The translations under genes and the position numbers were made by a program. From Candidatus Roizmanbacteria bacterium RIFCSPLOWO2_01_FULL_40_13 (GTDB lineage Bacteria > Patescibacteriota > Microgenomatia > UBA1406 > GWC2-37-13): a DNA stretch of 64,000 bases. The notes beneath the pieces were generated by a model, which ran no database searches, was not told the origin of the DNA, and saw nothing but the letters and a program-made list of their open reading frames with translations. Below, piece by piece: positions 1-9,264 of this stretch (position 1 is its first letter; the number at the start of each line of letters is the position of its first letter). The DNA is taken from NCBI GenBank assembly GCA_001789745.1, contig MGAN01000018.1, positions 35,002 to 99,001 of the forward strand. Direction: 5' to 3'.

Positions 1-596
1 GTCAGAAGCGACGAGGGTTTTTTGGAATCTCCTATAAGTCCGTCGTCCGAAGCGCCGGCGACATTAAAATATCTTAATATCGCATATTTTATATCATGTA
101 GCTTGCCGTACCACTGGATTATACGCTCTGCCATCAGCTTTGACTCGCCATAGGGATTGCTTGGATTGGTCGGGTGCTTCTCGTCAACCGGCACATATTC
201 GGCCTCGCCGTATACCGCACAGGTTGAGGAGAAAATAAAATTCTTGATGCTATTTTTAACTAACCCATCAAGAAGATTCAATGTACCCAAAACATTGTTT
301 CTGAAGTATTTACCGGGCTTTTTCATCGACTCGTCGACCGAGCAGGTTGCGGCATAATGAATGGTTGCGGTAATATTCTTTTCTTCCTCAAAGATCGGGG
401 AGAGATCAGCTGTCAAGTCCGCTTCATAAAATCGGAGTTTTTCAAATCCGAACTTAGTCTGCAAAAGTTCAAGCGGTTGTTTGTAACCCGTAGCAAAATT
501 ATCAATAACAACCACTTCATATCCTTGCTGCAGAAATAAGTAAGTCGCCACCGAACCGATATACCCTCCCGCGCCCGTGATCAGTATTTTACTCAT
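1..596 (-). CDS. galE: UDP-glucose 4-epimerase, partial (runs off window start)
   Basis: Reverse strand from ATG at 596 reads MSKILITGAGGYIGSVATYLFLQQGYEVVVIDN...FSSTCAVYGE...NPYGESK...AILRYFNVAGA; GxxGxxG and SDR epimerase motifs; not in ORF track because it is open at the edge. Confidence 0.9.
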   Translation of the reverse strand, partial: MSKILITGAGGYIGSVATYLFLQQGYEVVVIDNFATGYKQPLELLQTKFGFEKLRFYEADLTADLSPIFEEEKNITATIHYAATCSVDESMKKPGKYFRNNVLGTLNLLDGLVKNSIKNFIFSSTCAVYGEAEYVPVDEKHPTNPSNPYGESKLMAERIIQWYGKLHDIKYAILRYFNVAGASDDGLIGDSKKPSSLL

Positions 597-607
597 ACTT
601 TTGACTA

Positions 608-1534
608 TTAATTTTTGACTTTTAATTTATCTATCGGGTGCCAATGCAGTCTCCCTTCTGCAATATAAATTCCTCCAAAAACCAAGATCGATCCCAGGAA
701 AAAATATAGATCGGGATACTCGTGTAACAGAGGTGCGGCAATAGCTACAGCTACTATCGGATCAACATAAACAAAGATTCCCACCTCTTGGGCTTTAATT
801 TTGCCCAAACCATAGCTGTATAAATAATAAGCAAGAGCAGAACTGAAAAAAACGCCAAAAATAATTCCCGTCCAGCCGTTAAGACTAAGTTCATTAAATG
901 ACCAGGATTTCAACTCTCCCAGCATGAACGGTAAAAAAGTAACCGCACCTACAAAAAAACTGATCAGGCTTACTTTTAGCGGCCCGATTTTCTCAATTAC
1001 ATTTTTTTGCAGTAACGAGTGCAGCACTGCTCCCAGTGTTGCGATCACGAAAAAAAGGTTCCCCTGCAATTCACCCGGAGAAAAAGTTTGACCATTAAAA
1101 ATTACCGGTGCAAATATGATTAATAAAACCCCAAGCAACGCCACCAACATTCCCGATAAGACTTTGAGTTGGGGTTTTTCCCTAAGAAATATTATGGAAA
1201 GAAAATACAAAAACACAGGACCCGATGAGATAATTACGGCTGAATTTATGCTTTCCCCCCTTTGCAAACCCCAAAAGAAAAAGGTGATATTGACGCTGAT
1301 GCCAAATATCGCTCCCAGAAGCAGCTCCAGCCACTCAACTTTTCTTAAATCAACTTTTAGATTTTTGACAAATAACAAAATAAGCAGTCCGGCGAAATAA
1401 AAACGGATGAAAGCCAGAGTGAAAGGCGGAATATTCTGGAGCGCGAATTTGAATATCGGCGGCGCTGCACCCCAGATTATATTGGCGATGATTAAAGCCA
1501 GTATCGGATTCATATCATTTAATTCAAATCTCAA
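608..1534 (-). CDS. EamA/DMT-family transporter
   Basis: 308 aa, about 10 TM segments, EamA-like pattern. Confidence 0.85.
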   Translation of the reverse strand: MRFELNDMNPILALIIANIIWGAAPPIFKFALQNIPPFTLAFIRFYFAGLLILLFVKNLKVDLRKVEWLELLLGAIFGISVNITFFFWGLQRGESINSAVIISSGPVFLYFLSIIFLREKPQLKVLSGMLVALLGVLLIIFAPVIFNGQTFSPGELQGNLFFVIATLGAVLHSLLQKNVIEKIGPLKVSLISFFVGAVTFLPFMLGELKSWSFNELSLNGWTGIIFGVFFSSALAYYLYSYGLGKIKAQEVGIFVYVDPIVAVAIAAPLLHEYPDLYFFLGSILVFGGIYIAEGRLHWHPIDKLKVKN

Positions 1535-1587
1535 AGTTCAAATATCAAATCCTTGATCAAAATTCAAATATTTATAATTTTTTAACT

Positions 1588-2499
1588 TTAATTTCGCCTT
1601 TGATCTTTGATTTTTGATATTTGATTTAAATATACTATCAATTCTCCGATAATCCCTGTCATGATAATCTGAATACCTATGATGATTAAAAGAATTCCCA
1701 ACCATAATAGCGGACGGGTAGAGAGCATGACGCCAAAAAACAATCTTTCGATGGTGAGAACAAACGAGACCAAAAACCCGGTTAAAAATAAAACAGCGCC
1801 TACTCCGCCAAAAAAATACAAAGGTCGCTCGGCAAATTTGTAGAGAAAAAAAGCAGTCAGGGTATCAAGGATTCCCGCCATCAATTTACCTGCTCCGAAT
1901 TTACTTTTGCCAAACTGCCTGGGATTGTCTTTAACCTCGGTTTCTGTCACCTTAAAACCATTATAATATACATATAAAGGGAAAAAGCGGAAATTATTGC
2001 TATAAAATGGAAAGTCTTTTATTACGCTTCTTTTGAACGCCTTAAATCCGCAGTTTATGTCTTTATAAGGAGAGCGGGCAAAAATCCGCAAAAATTTTTC
2101 CGCTAGACTGGAGTAAAGACTTAAAATAGGGCTGTTTTCGTGCCTTCCGATTCTTACTCCGTTGACAAAGTCATACCCCCCGTTAATTTTGGCTAATAAG
2201 CTTGGCAGGTCTGCCGGGTCATTCTGCAGATCCGCGTCCATAAAAACCAGAATATCTCCCGAAGAATTTTTTATCCCCGTACTTAACGCCTCTCCTTTCC
2301 CCAGTCGTTTTTTGTGTTTTAAGACTTTAAACTTTTCACTTTTAATTTTTAATTTTGACACCCCGGCGTCGCATGATCCATCATCCACCAATATTATCTC
2401 GTATTCTTTTCCGATTTTTTTACACTCAAGGACTAAACGGTCTATAAGTATCGGCAGACTCTCAACCTCATTATAAAAGGGAATTATAATCGATATCAT
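1588..2499 (-). CDS. Family 2 glycosyltransferase (DPM1/ArnC-like) with C-terminal TM pair
   Basis: IIIPFYNEVESLP...ILVDDGS...DADLQNDP motifs. Confidence 0.9.
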   Translation of the reverse strand: MISIIIPFYNEVESLPILIDRLVLECKKIGKEYEIILVDDGSCDAGVSKLKIKSEKFKVLKHKKRLGKGEALSTGIKNSSGDILVFMDADLQNDPADLPSLLAKINGGYDFVNGVRIGRHENSPILSLYSSLAEKFLRIFARSPYKDINCGFKAFKRSVIKDFPFYSNNFRFFPLYVYYNGFKVTETEVKDNPRQFGKSKFGAGKLMAGILDTLTAFFLYKFAERPLYFFGGVGAVLFLTGFLVSFVLTIERLFFGVMLSTRPLLWLGILLIIIGIQIIMTGIIGELIVYLNQISKIKDQRRN

Positions 2500-2520
2500 A
2501 ATGTTTTTGATTTTCGACTT

Positions 2521-4047
2521 TTAACTTTTGACTTTCTTTTTATAGACTTCGAAATTTTCCCGTTTATATATTAACTCAAAATTTTGGTCATTTCGCAGTC
2601 TCTGATAAACCGGAATTAACTCATCTTTTTCCGGATATTCAAATACTTCATTTAACCTTAGTAATACATAATCTGCCAGATAATAGCGGGGCGAAAAAGT
2701 GTAAAAATACCTTCGTGAAGTAAAAAAAGGCGAGAGTTGACCGGTAGTCGAGATTTTTAAGTTTTCATCCTTAAGAGTTCTTTCCCATAAGGCTAGATCG
2801 TTTATTTCCGACTGCTTATAAAATAAAGGGCGGGTATTTTTATTTTTGGCAAAAGGAAGCGGCCCGTATATATAAGCAGAGTATAAAGCGAAGATTAAAA
2901 GATAAGTTAAAACCATGCTTGATTTTCGCTTTTCAGTTTTGCTCTTTGAAATTTGACTTTTTAATTCTATTAGTTTTCTCCCACCGTAAATTGCAGAGAT
3001 GAATACAAAAGGAGTTATCACGGCGGTGTAATGGTATATGATATTTCTCATATTGGGATTTTTTGAGAGTAAATTGACGGCAAATTCCGGTAATGCAAGC
3101 AAAAGTTGAGCAGGGGAGAGTAGTGGTAAAAATCCGACAGGTGCAAGCAGTTTAACTAAATAATCCCACGTTGCCTTGCTGAAGATGATCTTTGCAATAC
3201 TATATGGATTTGTTAGTATTCCTATAATAATCTCTATAGGTGAATCGCCGAATTCCGTGTATCTTGCAACCGCAAAATGCTGACCTCCCCGAAAGATTGG
3301 AATCAAATAAAAAACCGATAAAATAAACCAAACTACGCTCAAAACAATTATGACTGAAGCAAAAACAATATTTTTTTTCTGCTTATTTTTTGCTACAGTG
3401 CTACGTAGCATTGAAGCATATAAATATATGCCGAATATTAAAGTAACTAATCCGACTTGCTCTTTGCTTAACAAACTCAATAGCAAAAAACCCAAACTTA
3501 ACCAATATCTTCGAACCAGCCAAAAATAAAACATAAAAAGTAAAAATACGGTTGCCAGGGTTACCGCATGAAAATCGTAGATATTGCTTAACTGAAGCGG
3601 AGGATACAACAGGTAGGAAAAAGCGAAGCCTAAAGATAAGACATTTGCATATTGTAATTTTTGCAATATATATTGTGAGATTTTAAAGACCGCCAGCGCA
3701 CCCAATCCGAGGATAAACGACTGGATAACTAGAAGCGTCTCCGGACCGCTGTGGATAAAATAGAAAGGAGCTATTAGAGCTAAAAGTAAATCATTATGAA
3801 TTGCCATCCTTTTAATCTGAGCTATCCCTGTGGGATTCGTCAGCTCCAAAAAGCGGCCGTAATCCCCGGTCTGCAGGGCTTTATAAGTGCTATAGACAGT
3901 CTGATGCATAATTCCGAGATCATAATAGGAAGCATAAAGAGTATTTCTCATGCGTAAGACTGTAAAAATAGAAAAATAAACCACATAAACTAAGATCGAT
4001 ACCCAAAGCAAAACATTATGCTTTTTACTCGGCAGAAATTTAAGCAT
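2521..4047 (-). CDS. DUF2079-like integral membrane protein
   Basis: 508 aa multi-TM; YDLGIMHQTVYST pattern typical of DUF2079. Confidence 0.75.
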   Translation of the reverse strand: MLKFLPSKKHNVLLWVSILVYVVYFSIFTVLRMRNTLYASYYDLGIMHQTVYSTYKALQTGDYGRFLELTNPTGIAQIKRMAIHNDLLLALIAPFYFIHSGPETLLVIQSFILGLGALAVFKISQYILQKLQYANVLSLGFAFSYLLYPPLQLSNIYDFHAVTLATVFLLFMFYFWLVRRYWLSLGFLLLSLLSKEQVGLVTLIFGIYLYASMLRSTVAKNKQKKNIVFASVIIVLSVVWFILSVFYLIPIFRGGQHFAVARYTEFGDSPIEIIIGILTNPYSIAKIIFSKATWDYLVKLLAPVGFLPLLSPAQLLLALPEFAVNLLSKNPNMRNIIYHYTAVITPFVFISAIYGGRKLIELKSQISKSKTEKRKSSMVLTYLLIFALYSAYIYGPLPFAKNKNTRPLFYKQSEINDLALWERTLKDENLKISTTGQLSPFFTSRRYFYTFSPRYYLADYVLLRLNEVFEYPEKDELIPVYQRLRNDQNFELIYKRENFEVYKKKVKS

Positions 4048-4104
4048 TATGAAATTAATTCTATCAAATTATGAAATATTATTTAAAATTAAGACACTAC
4101 AATG

Positions 4105-4278
4105 CTATAAACCGCAGATATAAAATTTTCCGGTGGGAGGAGTTTGGGCATTGACCTCAACAGAATTGTAGGGAATTTTTTTCTCTCTAAGCTTAATCAT
4201 ATACATACCTACCGCCAACAACAGCAGTAATATAAAAAAAGCCGATCGACCCTTGATCACTTTTTTGGCTTTAAACAT
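4105..4278 (-). CDS. Small single-TM protein (57 aa), below ORF-track threshold
   Basis: MFKAKKVIKGRSAFFILLLLLAVGMYMIKLREKKIPYNSVEVNAQTPPTGKFYICGL*, manual translation. Confidence 0.5.
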   Translation of the reverse strand: MFKAKKVIKGRSAFFILLLLLAVGMYMIKLREKKIPYNSVEVNAQTPPTGKFYICGL

Positions 4279-4298
4279 AACACTGTTATTATCTTAAA

Positions 4299-5297
4299 TT
4301 ATTTGTTGCCGGAATGATATCTCTCATGTACTTCGCGCAGCCTTGCATTAGTGACGTGGGTATAGACTTGAGTAGTCGCTATATTTTTATGCCCCAGCAT
4401 GTCTTGTACAGAGCGAAGATCTGCTCCTTCACGTAAAAGATCTGTTGCGAAAGAGTGACGCAGAATATGCGGTCCGATTCTGAATAATATCCCGGCTTTT
4501 TTCCGATATTTTTCAATCATTCTTTCAATCGACCTGACCGAAAGTCTTAATTTCACATCGGTCAGGTCGCTGTCTGCTTTCGGTCCGGAATACCTAATGA
4601 ATAACGGCTTAAAAGCATCTCTGCGCATTGAAAGATATTTTTCCAACCATTCTTTGGCTCTCTTTGAAAGGAAGACGACCCTGATCTTGCTTCCCTTACC
4701 CATCACGCTCATCTCACTGGTCTGGAAATTAATTTGCTCTCGATTTAAGGAAACAAGTTCCGATACACGAAGTCCGGTAGAGAAGAGTACTTCCAGTATC
4801 GTCCTATCCCTTACGCCCATCTCATTTTTGGGAGAAACGGCTTCAAACAATGCCTTAAGCTGATCGTCTCGTAAGAATTTGATCTCGCGGTCTTTTTGTT
4901 TGCCCAGTTCGATTTTATCCGGCGATATCACCTTCATGTCCTGTCTGATCAAATATCGGAAAAACGACCGCAATGCAACTAAAAAATAACTCTGTGTCTG
5001 CCTTTTTAACTCCCCTTTGAATTTATTTTTATACTGATGTGATAAATACAATCTAAACTCCCTAATTATATTTTCGTCAATTTTCCCAACCTCAAAAGTC
5101 ATATCCGTAACTTCCGAAGTTGAAGAAGAGCGTAGCGACGGTAGAACCTCGGAGGTTGATTTCCGAGAATTTAAAAGCCACTCCTGAAAAAACTGAAGAT
5201 AATAACCATACATCCTTACGGTCTTAAGTGAAAGGTTTCGATCCAGTTCGCAGTATTCCAAGAATCTAAGTATAGCGTTTTTAATATCCATACACAT
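4299..5297 (-). CDS. Tyrosine recombinase, XerC/XerD-like
   Basis: HxLRHSFATDLL...GHKNIATTQVYTHV catalytic motifs; N-terminal SAM-like domain. Confidence 0.9.
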   Translation of the reverse strand: MCMDIKNAILRFLEYCELDRNLSLKTVRMYGYYLQFFQEWLLNSRKSTSEVLPSLRSSSTSEVTDMTFEVGKIDENIIREFRLYLSHQYKNKFKGELKRQTQSYFLVALRSFFRYLIRQDMKVISPDKIELGKQKDREIKFLRDDQLKALFEAVSPKNEMGVRDRTILEVLFSTGLRVSELVSLNREQINFQTSEMSVMGKGSKIRVVFLSKRAKEWLEKYLSMRRDAFKPLFIRYSGPKADSDLTDVKLRLSVRSIERMIEKYRKKAGILFRIGPHILRHSFATDLLREGADLRSVQDMLGHKNIATTQVYTHVTNARLREVHERYHSGNK

Positions 5298-5390
5298 ATC
5301 TTAAACGACGCTAATCTGAATTGCAATAAAAAGTGTTATAATTTAAAAAGGCAGCACTGGAAGAATGACAGAACTGCAAGACGTGCCGTA

Positions 5391-5473
5391 GCCCCGATGC
5401 TGGAATCGGCAGACAGATACGGCTTAGGACCGTATGCCCAAAAGGCGTGGAGGTTCAAGTCCTCCTCGGGGCA
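5391..5473 (+). tRNA. tRNA-Leu(TAG)
   Basis: GCCCCGA...TCGGGGC acceptor, loop CTTAGGA, long variable arm, TTCAAGT T-loop. Confidence 0.93.
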
Positions 5474-6108
5474 CTTTTAGCAATTAAATAGCCGAAGACA
5501 AATCCCCCTATATGGGCAAAGAAAGCAACTCCGCCCTGATTAAGATCATAGACAACAAGCGATCCTACACCTGAAAATACTTGTATAACAAACCAGTACC
5601 CCAAGAAAAACCATGCCGGGAGTTCAATAATATGCAAAAATCCCAAAAATCCCGGAACCAGAGCTTCTATTTTTGAATGACGAAAAAAGGCAAAGTAGGC
5701 GCCGGTCACACCGGAGATTGCACCAGAGGCTCCAATCATCGGAATGCGGCTATCTACACTAAAAATATATTGAGTAAATACGGCGGCAGTTCCTGCCAAT
5801 AAATAAAAAATTAAATACCAAAAATGCCCCAACTTATCTTCTACATTATCGCCAAAAATGTGCAAAAACCAGAGATTAGATCCTATATGAAATAATCCCC
5901 CATGAAGAAAAATGGAGTAGAGGATAAAGAGGTATGAATCCGGATCGAAAAAATCAAATCTGGCAGGCACAAAACCGTAGCGGAAAATAAATTCTTCAAA
6001 GCTGGGTGCGGAAATTTGAAGCAAAAACACATAAATAGTAATCGCAATTATTAAATAGTTTATTATTGGGGTCGATCTAGATGGCGTGGAATCCTTAATC
6101 GGAAACAT
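5455..6108 (-). CDS. Rhomboid-family intramembrane serine protease
   Basis: GASGAISGVTGAY active-site motif, 6 TM, HIGGF. Confidence 0.9.
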   Translation of the reverse strand: MFPIKDSTPSRSTPIINYLIIAITIYVFLLQISAPSFEEFIFRYGFVPARFDFFDPDSYLFILYSIFLHGGLFHIGSNLWFLHIFGDNVEDKLGHFWYLIFYLLAGTAAVFTQYIFSVDSRIPMIGASGAISGVTGAYFAFFRHSKIEALVPGFLGFLHIIELPAWFFLGYWFVIQVFSGVGSLVVYDLNQGGVAFFAHIGGFVFGYLIAKSAPRRT

Positions 6109-6250
6109 ATTCTATTTTGAGTAAATCAACGTCAAACTTGAAAAACTATTTGAAAAACTGATTAATTATCATTTCACAATAAGCTCACCAAAATCTCAAT
6201 ATAGCCTCAATTAATTCTTGCTTCAATGCTACATAGCACTGTAGCAGATA

Positions 6251-6790
6251 TTAATTTCTGCTTTTTTGCTTTTTTTTATATATCTCGTCGACTGCTGACT
6301 GTATTTTGTCAAATAATTCCTTTTTTGTTTGAGTATTTTTTAAAAGGTTTTCCACTTTTTTCTGCTGTAAAAATGATTTCAAATTGAGATAATCTTCCCA
6401 GATTGCCTCCGGTAATCTGTATTGTCTAAATCGATATCCTGCGATATTTACCTTCTCTTGTCTTTTGGGCAACTTTGAAATAATATCTTTAATTCCGAAT
6501 CCTGCCTCATCCAACCAGACGCTAATTTTTGCAATTGTGGCAAAACTCGTATGCGTCTCATCTGTTATTTCACGGTGCGTTTTTCCATCAAGCAGCATTT
6601 TTGTAATCCTAAGCCGTTTACTGATATTTTTTATCTCACTCGGAGCTAATAAATCCTGCAACAATAATGAGGCTTTACTCGGTTTATTGACTAAAGAAAT
6701 CGCATTAATCAAATCAAAAATCAGGTCTAATTGTTTGTCTTTTGACAACTTATTTGGTCTTTTCTTTTTTTCTTTTAATATCAATGCCAT
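6251..6790 (-). CDS. TrpR/YerC/YecD-family regulator
   Basis: LLAPSEIKNISKRLRITKMLLDGKTHREITDETHTSFATIAKIS; ORF-track N-terminus upstream of M at 6790 is repeat-derived. Confidence 0.8.
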   Translation of the reverse strand: MALILKEKKKRPNKLSKDKQLDLIFDLINAISLVNKPSKASLLLQDLLAPSEIKNISKRLRITKMLLDGKTHREITDETHTSFATIAKISVWLDEAGFGIKDIISKLPKRQEKVNIAGYRFRQYRLPEAIWEDYLNLKSFLQQKKVENLLKNTQTKKELFDKIQSAVDEIYKKKQKSRN

Positions 6791-6954
6791 CAATATTAGT
6801 TTAACATAAAAACATTTTCGTGCGTATTTTTGCTTCAGTGCTACATAGCGCTGTAGCATTAGTTAGCAGAGACTTAAACTTTACGTTTTCGGCCGTGATA
6901 TAATTTCAATACAATTTATTTCAAAATCGGGTTGACGCAACTGGCATTGTCTTT

Positions 6955-7017
6955 GGAGAGGTGGCAGAGCGACCGAATGCGTACGTCCCGAAGGGAGGTC
7001 TTTGGTCCTTGGAGAAC
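6955..7017 (+). pseudogene. tRNA-Ser-like 5' remnant
   Basis: GGAGAGGTGGCAGAGCGACCGAATGCGTACG shares nearly all of the 5' part of the tRNA-Ser at 7282 but lacks matching anticodon stem, T-arm and acceptor 3' strand. Confidence 0.6.
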
Positions 7018-7266
7018 ATGTATTACCTATACATTTTAAAAAGTGACAAATATAAAAAGATTTATATCGGAGTAAGTCAAAATTTAAGCGATAGATTAGT
7101 AAAACATAACAAAGGATGGAGTAAGTCTACCAAGCCATATATTCCCTGGAAAATTGTATACCAAGAAAAATATCTAGATAAAAGGAAAGCTTATAAAGGG
7201 GAATATTATTTAAAAAATCCAAAAGGATTTTTGGAGAAAAAATCAATTATCTCTAGATTTATTTAA
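7018..7266 (+). CDS. Single-domain GIY-YIG endonuclease
   Basis: MYYLYILKSDKYKKIYIGVSQNLSDRLVKHNKG...; GIY-YIG-like (LYIL...IYIG) core. Confidence 0.85.
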   Translation: MYYLYILKSDKYKKIYIGVSQNLSDRLVKHNKGWSKSTKPYIPWKIVYQEKYLDKRKAYKGEYYLKNPKGFLEKKSIISRFI

Positions 7267-7281
7267 TTTAATAATTGGATA

Positions 7282-7374
<93 letters not shown>

Positions 7375-7395
7375 AAAAAATTTTCCAAGCAAAGT

Positions 7396-7502
7396 TATAC
7401 CCATCTTACTTACGATTTGCAGCTTTCTCGGAGCGCGAAAATGCGGATTAGATGGGTATATACCGAGTAACTCGGTTGCAAACCTTAAGTTATCGAAGTA
7501 TA
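7396..7502 (+). mobile_element. Element family B, copy 1 (double-hairpin, about 105 bp)
   Basis: TATACCCATCTTAC...GATGGGTATA then TACCGAGTAACTCGG...CCTTAAGTTATCGAAGTATA; other copies at 42763 and 62808. Confidence 0.8.
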
Positions 7503-7562
7503 GATTGGAATTTTTGATTTAGCGGTACAGCAACTTTTATTTCATTTGATATAATAAATTTG

Positions 7563-8207
7563 ATGAAAAAAATTGTTATTGCTGCTCTTTCGATAATCGC
7601 AGTCTTTGCCTTTTTACTGATTGCCTATAATCTGACCAACACTCCATCCGCTCCTGCCTTTCCTGAAGTCAGTAAAATTAAATCAAGCGACCAGATTAAA
7701 TGGGCTACGGATTCGGCGAATGTACTGGTCGAGTACAGCGATCTCCAGTGTCCTGCCTGTCAGAGTTTCCAACAATTTATCCAAAAAGAAATCGAGTCGA
7801 GCGGGTCAGCAAACCGAGATGTTACCAATAAAATTACCTTTGTCTATCGTCATTTTCCCCTGGTTCAACATCAGCACGCCCAGAATGCGGCTTATGCCGC
7901 AGAAGCGGCAGGCAAACAAGGAAAATTCTTTGAATTTATAGACATTGCTTTTATAAAACAAAAAGACTGGGCCGAATCCAGTAAGGCAATCGAAATATTC
8001 GAATCATATGCCAAAGAACTTGGGCTTGATCTGGAGAAATTCAGAATAGATCGCGATTCCCAGGAAGTCAAGAATAAAGTTCAGGCAGACCTTCTTTCCG
8101 GCGAACAAGCCGGCGTCAATTCGACTCCCACATTTTACTTGAACGGGAAAAAACTTGGCCCCATAAATTCCTTCGATCAACTCCTCGAACCACTTAAAAA
8201 TCTCTGA
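7563..8207 (+). CDS. DsbA-like thioredoxin-fold protein, membrane anchored
   Basis: N-terminal TM; YSDLQCPACQSFQQF (CPAC), STPTFYLNGK. Confidence 0.9.
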   Translation: MKKIVIAALSIIAVFAFLLIAYNLTNTPSAPAFPEVSKIKSSDQIKWATDSANVLVEYSDLQCPACQSFQQFIQKEIESSGSANRDVTNKITFVYRHFPLVQHQHAQNAAYAAEAAGKQGKFFEFIDIAFIKQKDWAESSKAIEIFESYAKELGLDLEKFRIDRDSQEVKNKVQADLLSGEQAGVNSTPTFYLNGKKLGPINSFDQLLEPLKNL

Positions 8208-8226
8208 TATTACAAAGGATTAAGAT

Positions 8227-8285
8227 TGCCACATCAATCCAATTCCAACCTGCCAGGTTCATATTGGAGCATGGTTGCAGGCTAA
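8227..8285 (+). repeat. Hairpin repeat family F, copy 1
   Basis: CCAATTCCAACCTGCCAGGTTCATATTGG...GCAGGCTA; copies near 42068 and 51186. Confidence 0.65.
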
Positions 8286-8318
8286 AATTAACTATTTTTT
8301 TGATAAAATTAGTCGTAA

Positions 8319-8551
8319 TATAGTCAGCGCAATACAAAATGACCGGTTTTGATAAACGTCATGCCGAACTTGTTTCAGCATCTATACCCCCTCTTAGTTG
8401 ATTTTGCAAATTGTCAACTAAAGTCATCATATCAAATCAACTAAGGAGGGGTATATACTGATTGCGGTTTCAATTAACAGAAGTATAAACAACAAGATCC
8501 TGAAATAAATTCAGGATGACAAATATGACATTTCGTATTGCGGTAGCTATA
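8319..8551 (+). mobile_element. MITE-like family C, copy 1, carrying a nested A element
   Basis: TATAGTCAGCGCAATACAAAATG ... CATTTCGTATTGCGGTAGCTATA imperfect TIRs. Confidence 0.75.
8382..8487 (+). mobile_element. Element family A, copy 1
   Basis: CTATACCCCCTCTTAGTTGATTTTGCAAA...ATCAACTAAGGAGGGGTATATACTGATTGCGGTTTCAATTAACAGAAGTATA. Confidence 0.85.
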
Positions 8552-9264
8552 TGTATTTAAATCAAGCGGGAAGAAAAATATATTTTAATATCAAAGGAAA
8601 GGGGAATCCGATAATCTTGGTTCATGGCTGGGGGGGGAGTTCCAAGAGTTTACTGCCATTGGCAGAATTACTGGCAAGAAAATTTAAAGTAGTTTCTCTC
8701 GACCTTCCGGGGTTTGGCAATAGCGACAAACCCAATTCCGACTGGGGAGTAGAGGAGTATGCTCAATTTATCATCGACTTTATCTGTGAGCTAAAATTAA
8801 GACCAGTTTATTATTTTGGTCATTCATTCGGAGGAGCTTTGGGGATTTATCTGGCAGCTAACAAACCACAATATATAAAAAAATTAATCATATCGGGAGG
8901 GTCTTTTAAAAGAGAACTACTCAAAGTAAACCCGGTTGGTATGTTCTTTCGCTGGCTTCCAACCAGTCTTAAACTCATTATTTATAGAATTGCCTATCCG
9001 AATTCCGATATTTATAAAATCCGGGCGCTTGAATCGAATTTTAGAAAAATCGTAAGACAGGATTTAACTCCGCTTCTTTCCTTAATTAATATACCATCTT
9101 TAATTCTTTGGGGTGAAGAAGATAATCAAACACTCGTGAAACTTGCCTTGGAATTAAAGCGAAAATTAAAGCAGTCAAGATTAAAAATATTTCCCGGCAT
9201 CGGCCACAATTTACCCCTTAAATATCCGCAGTTGGTTTTTTCCGAGATAGAAAAATTCCTATGA
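8551..9264 (+). CDS. Alpha/beta hydrolase
   Basis: ILVHGWGGSSKS, GHSFGGALGIYLA, GIGHNLPLKYP. Confidence 0.9.
   Translation: MYLNQAGRKIYFNIKGKGNPIILVHGWGGSSKSLLPLAELLARKFKVVSLDLPGFGNSDKPNSDWGVEEYAQFIIDFICELKLRPVYYFGHSFGGALGIYLAANKPQYIKKLIISGGSFKRELLKVNPVGMFFRWLPTSLKLIIYRIAYPNSDIYKIRALESNFRKIVRQDLTPLLSLINIPSLILWGEEDNQTLVKLALELKRKLKQSRLKIFPGIGHNLPLKYPQLVFSEIEKFL

Noticed and set aside
157-539. Two + strand ORFs (66 and 60 aa)
   Set aside because: Antisense shadows of the galE coding frame on the minus strand
6961-7017. N-terminal extension of the GIY-YIG ORF
   Set aside because: Encoded by tRNA-Ser-like sequence; more likely start is ATG 7018
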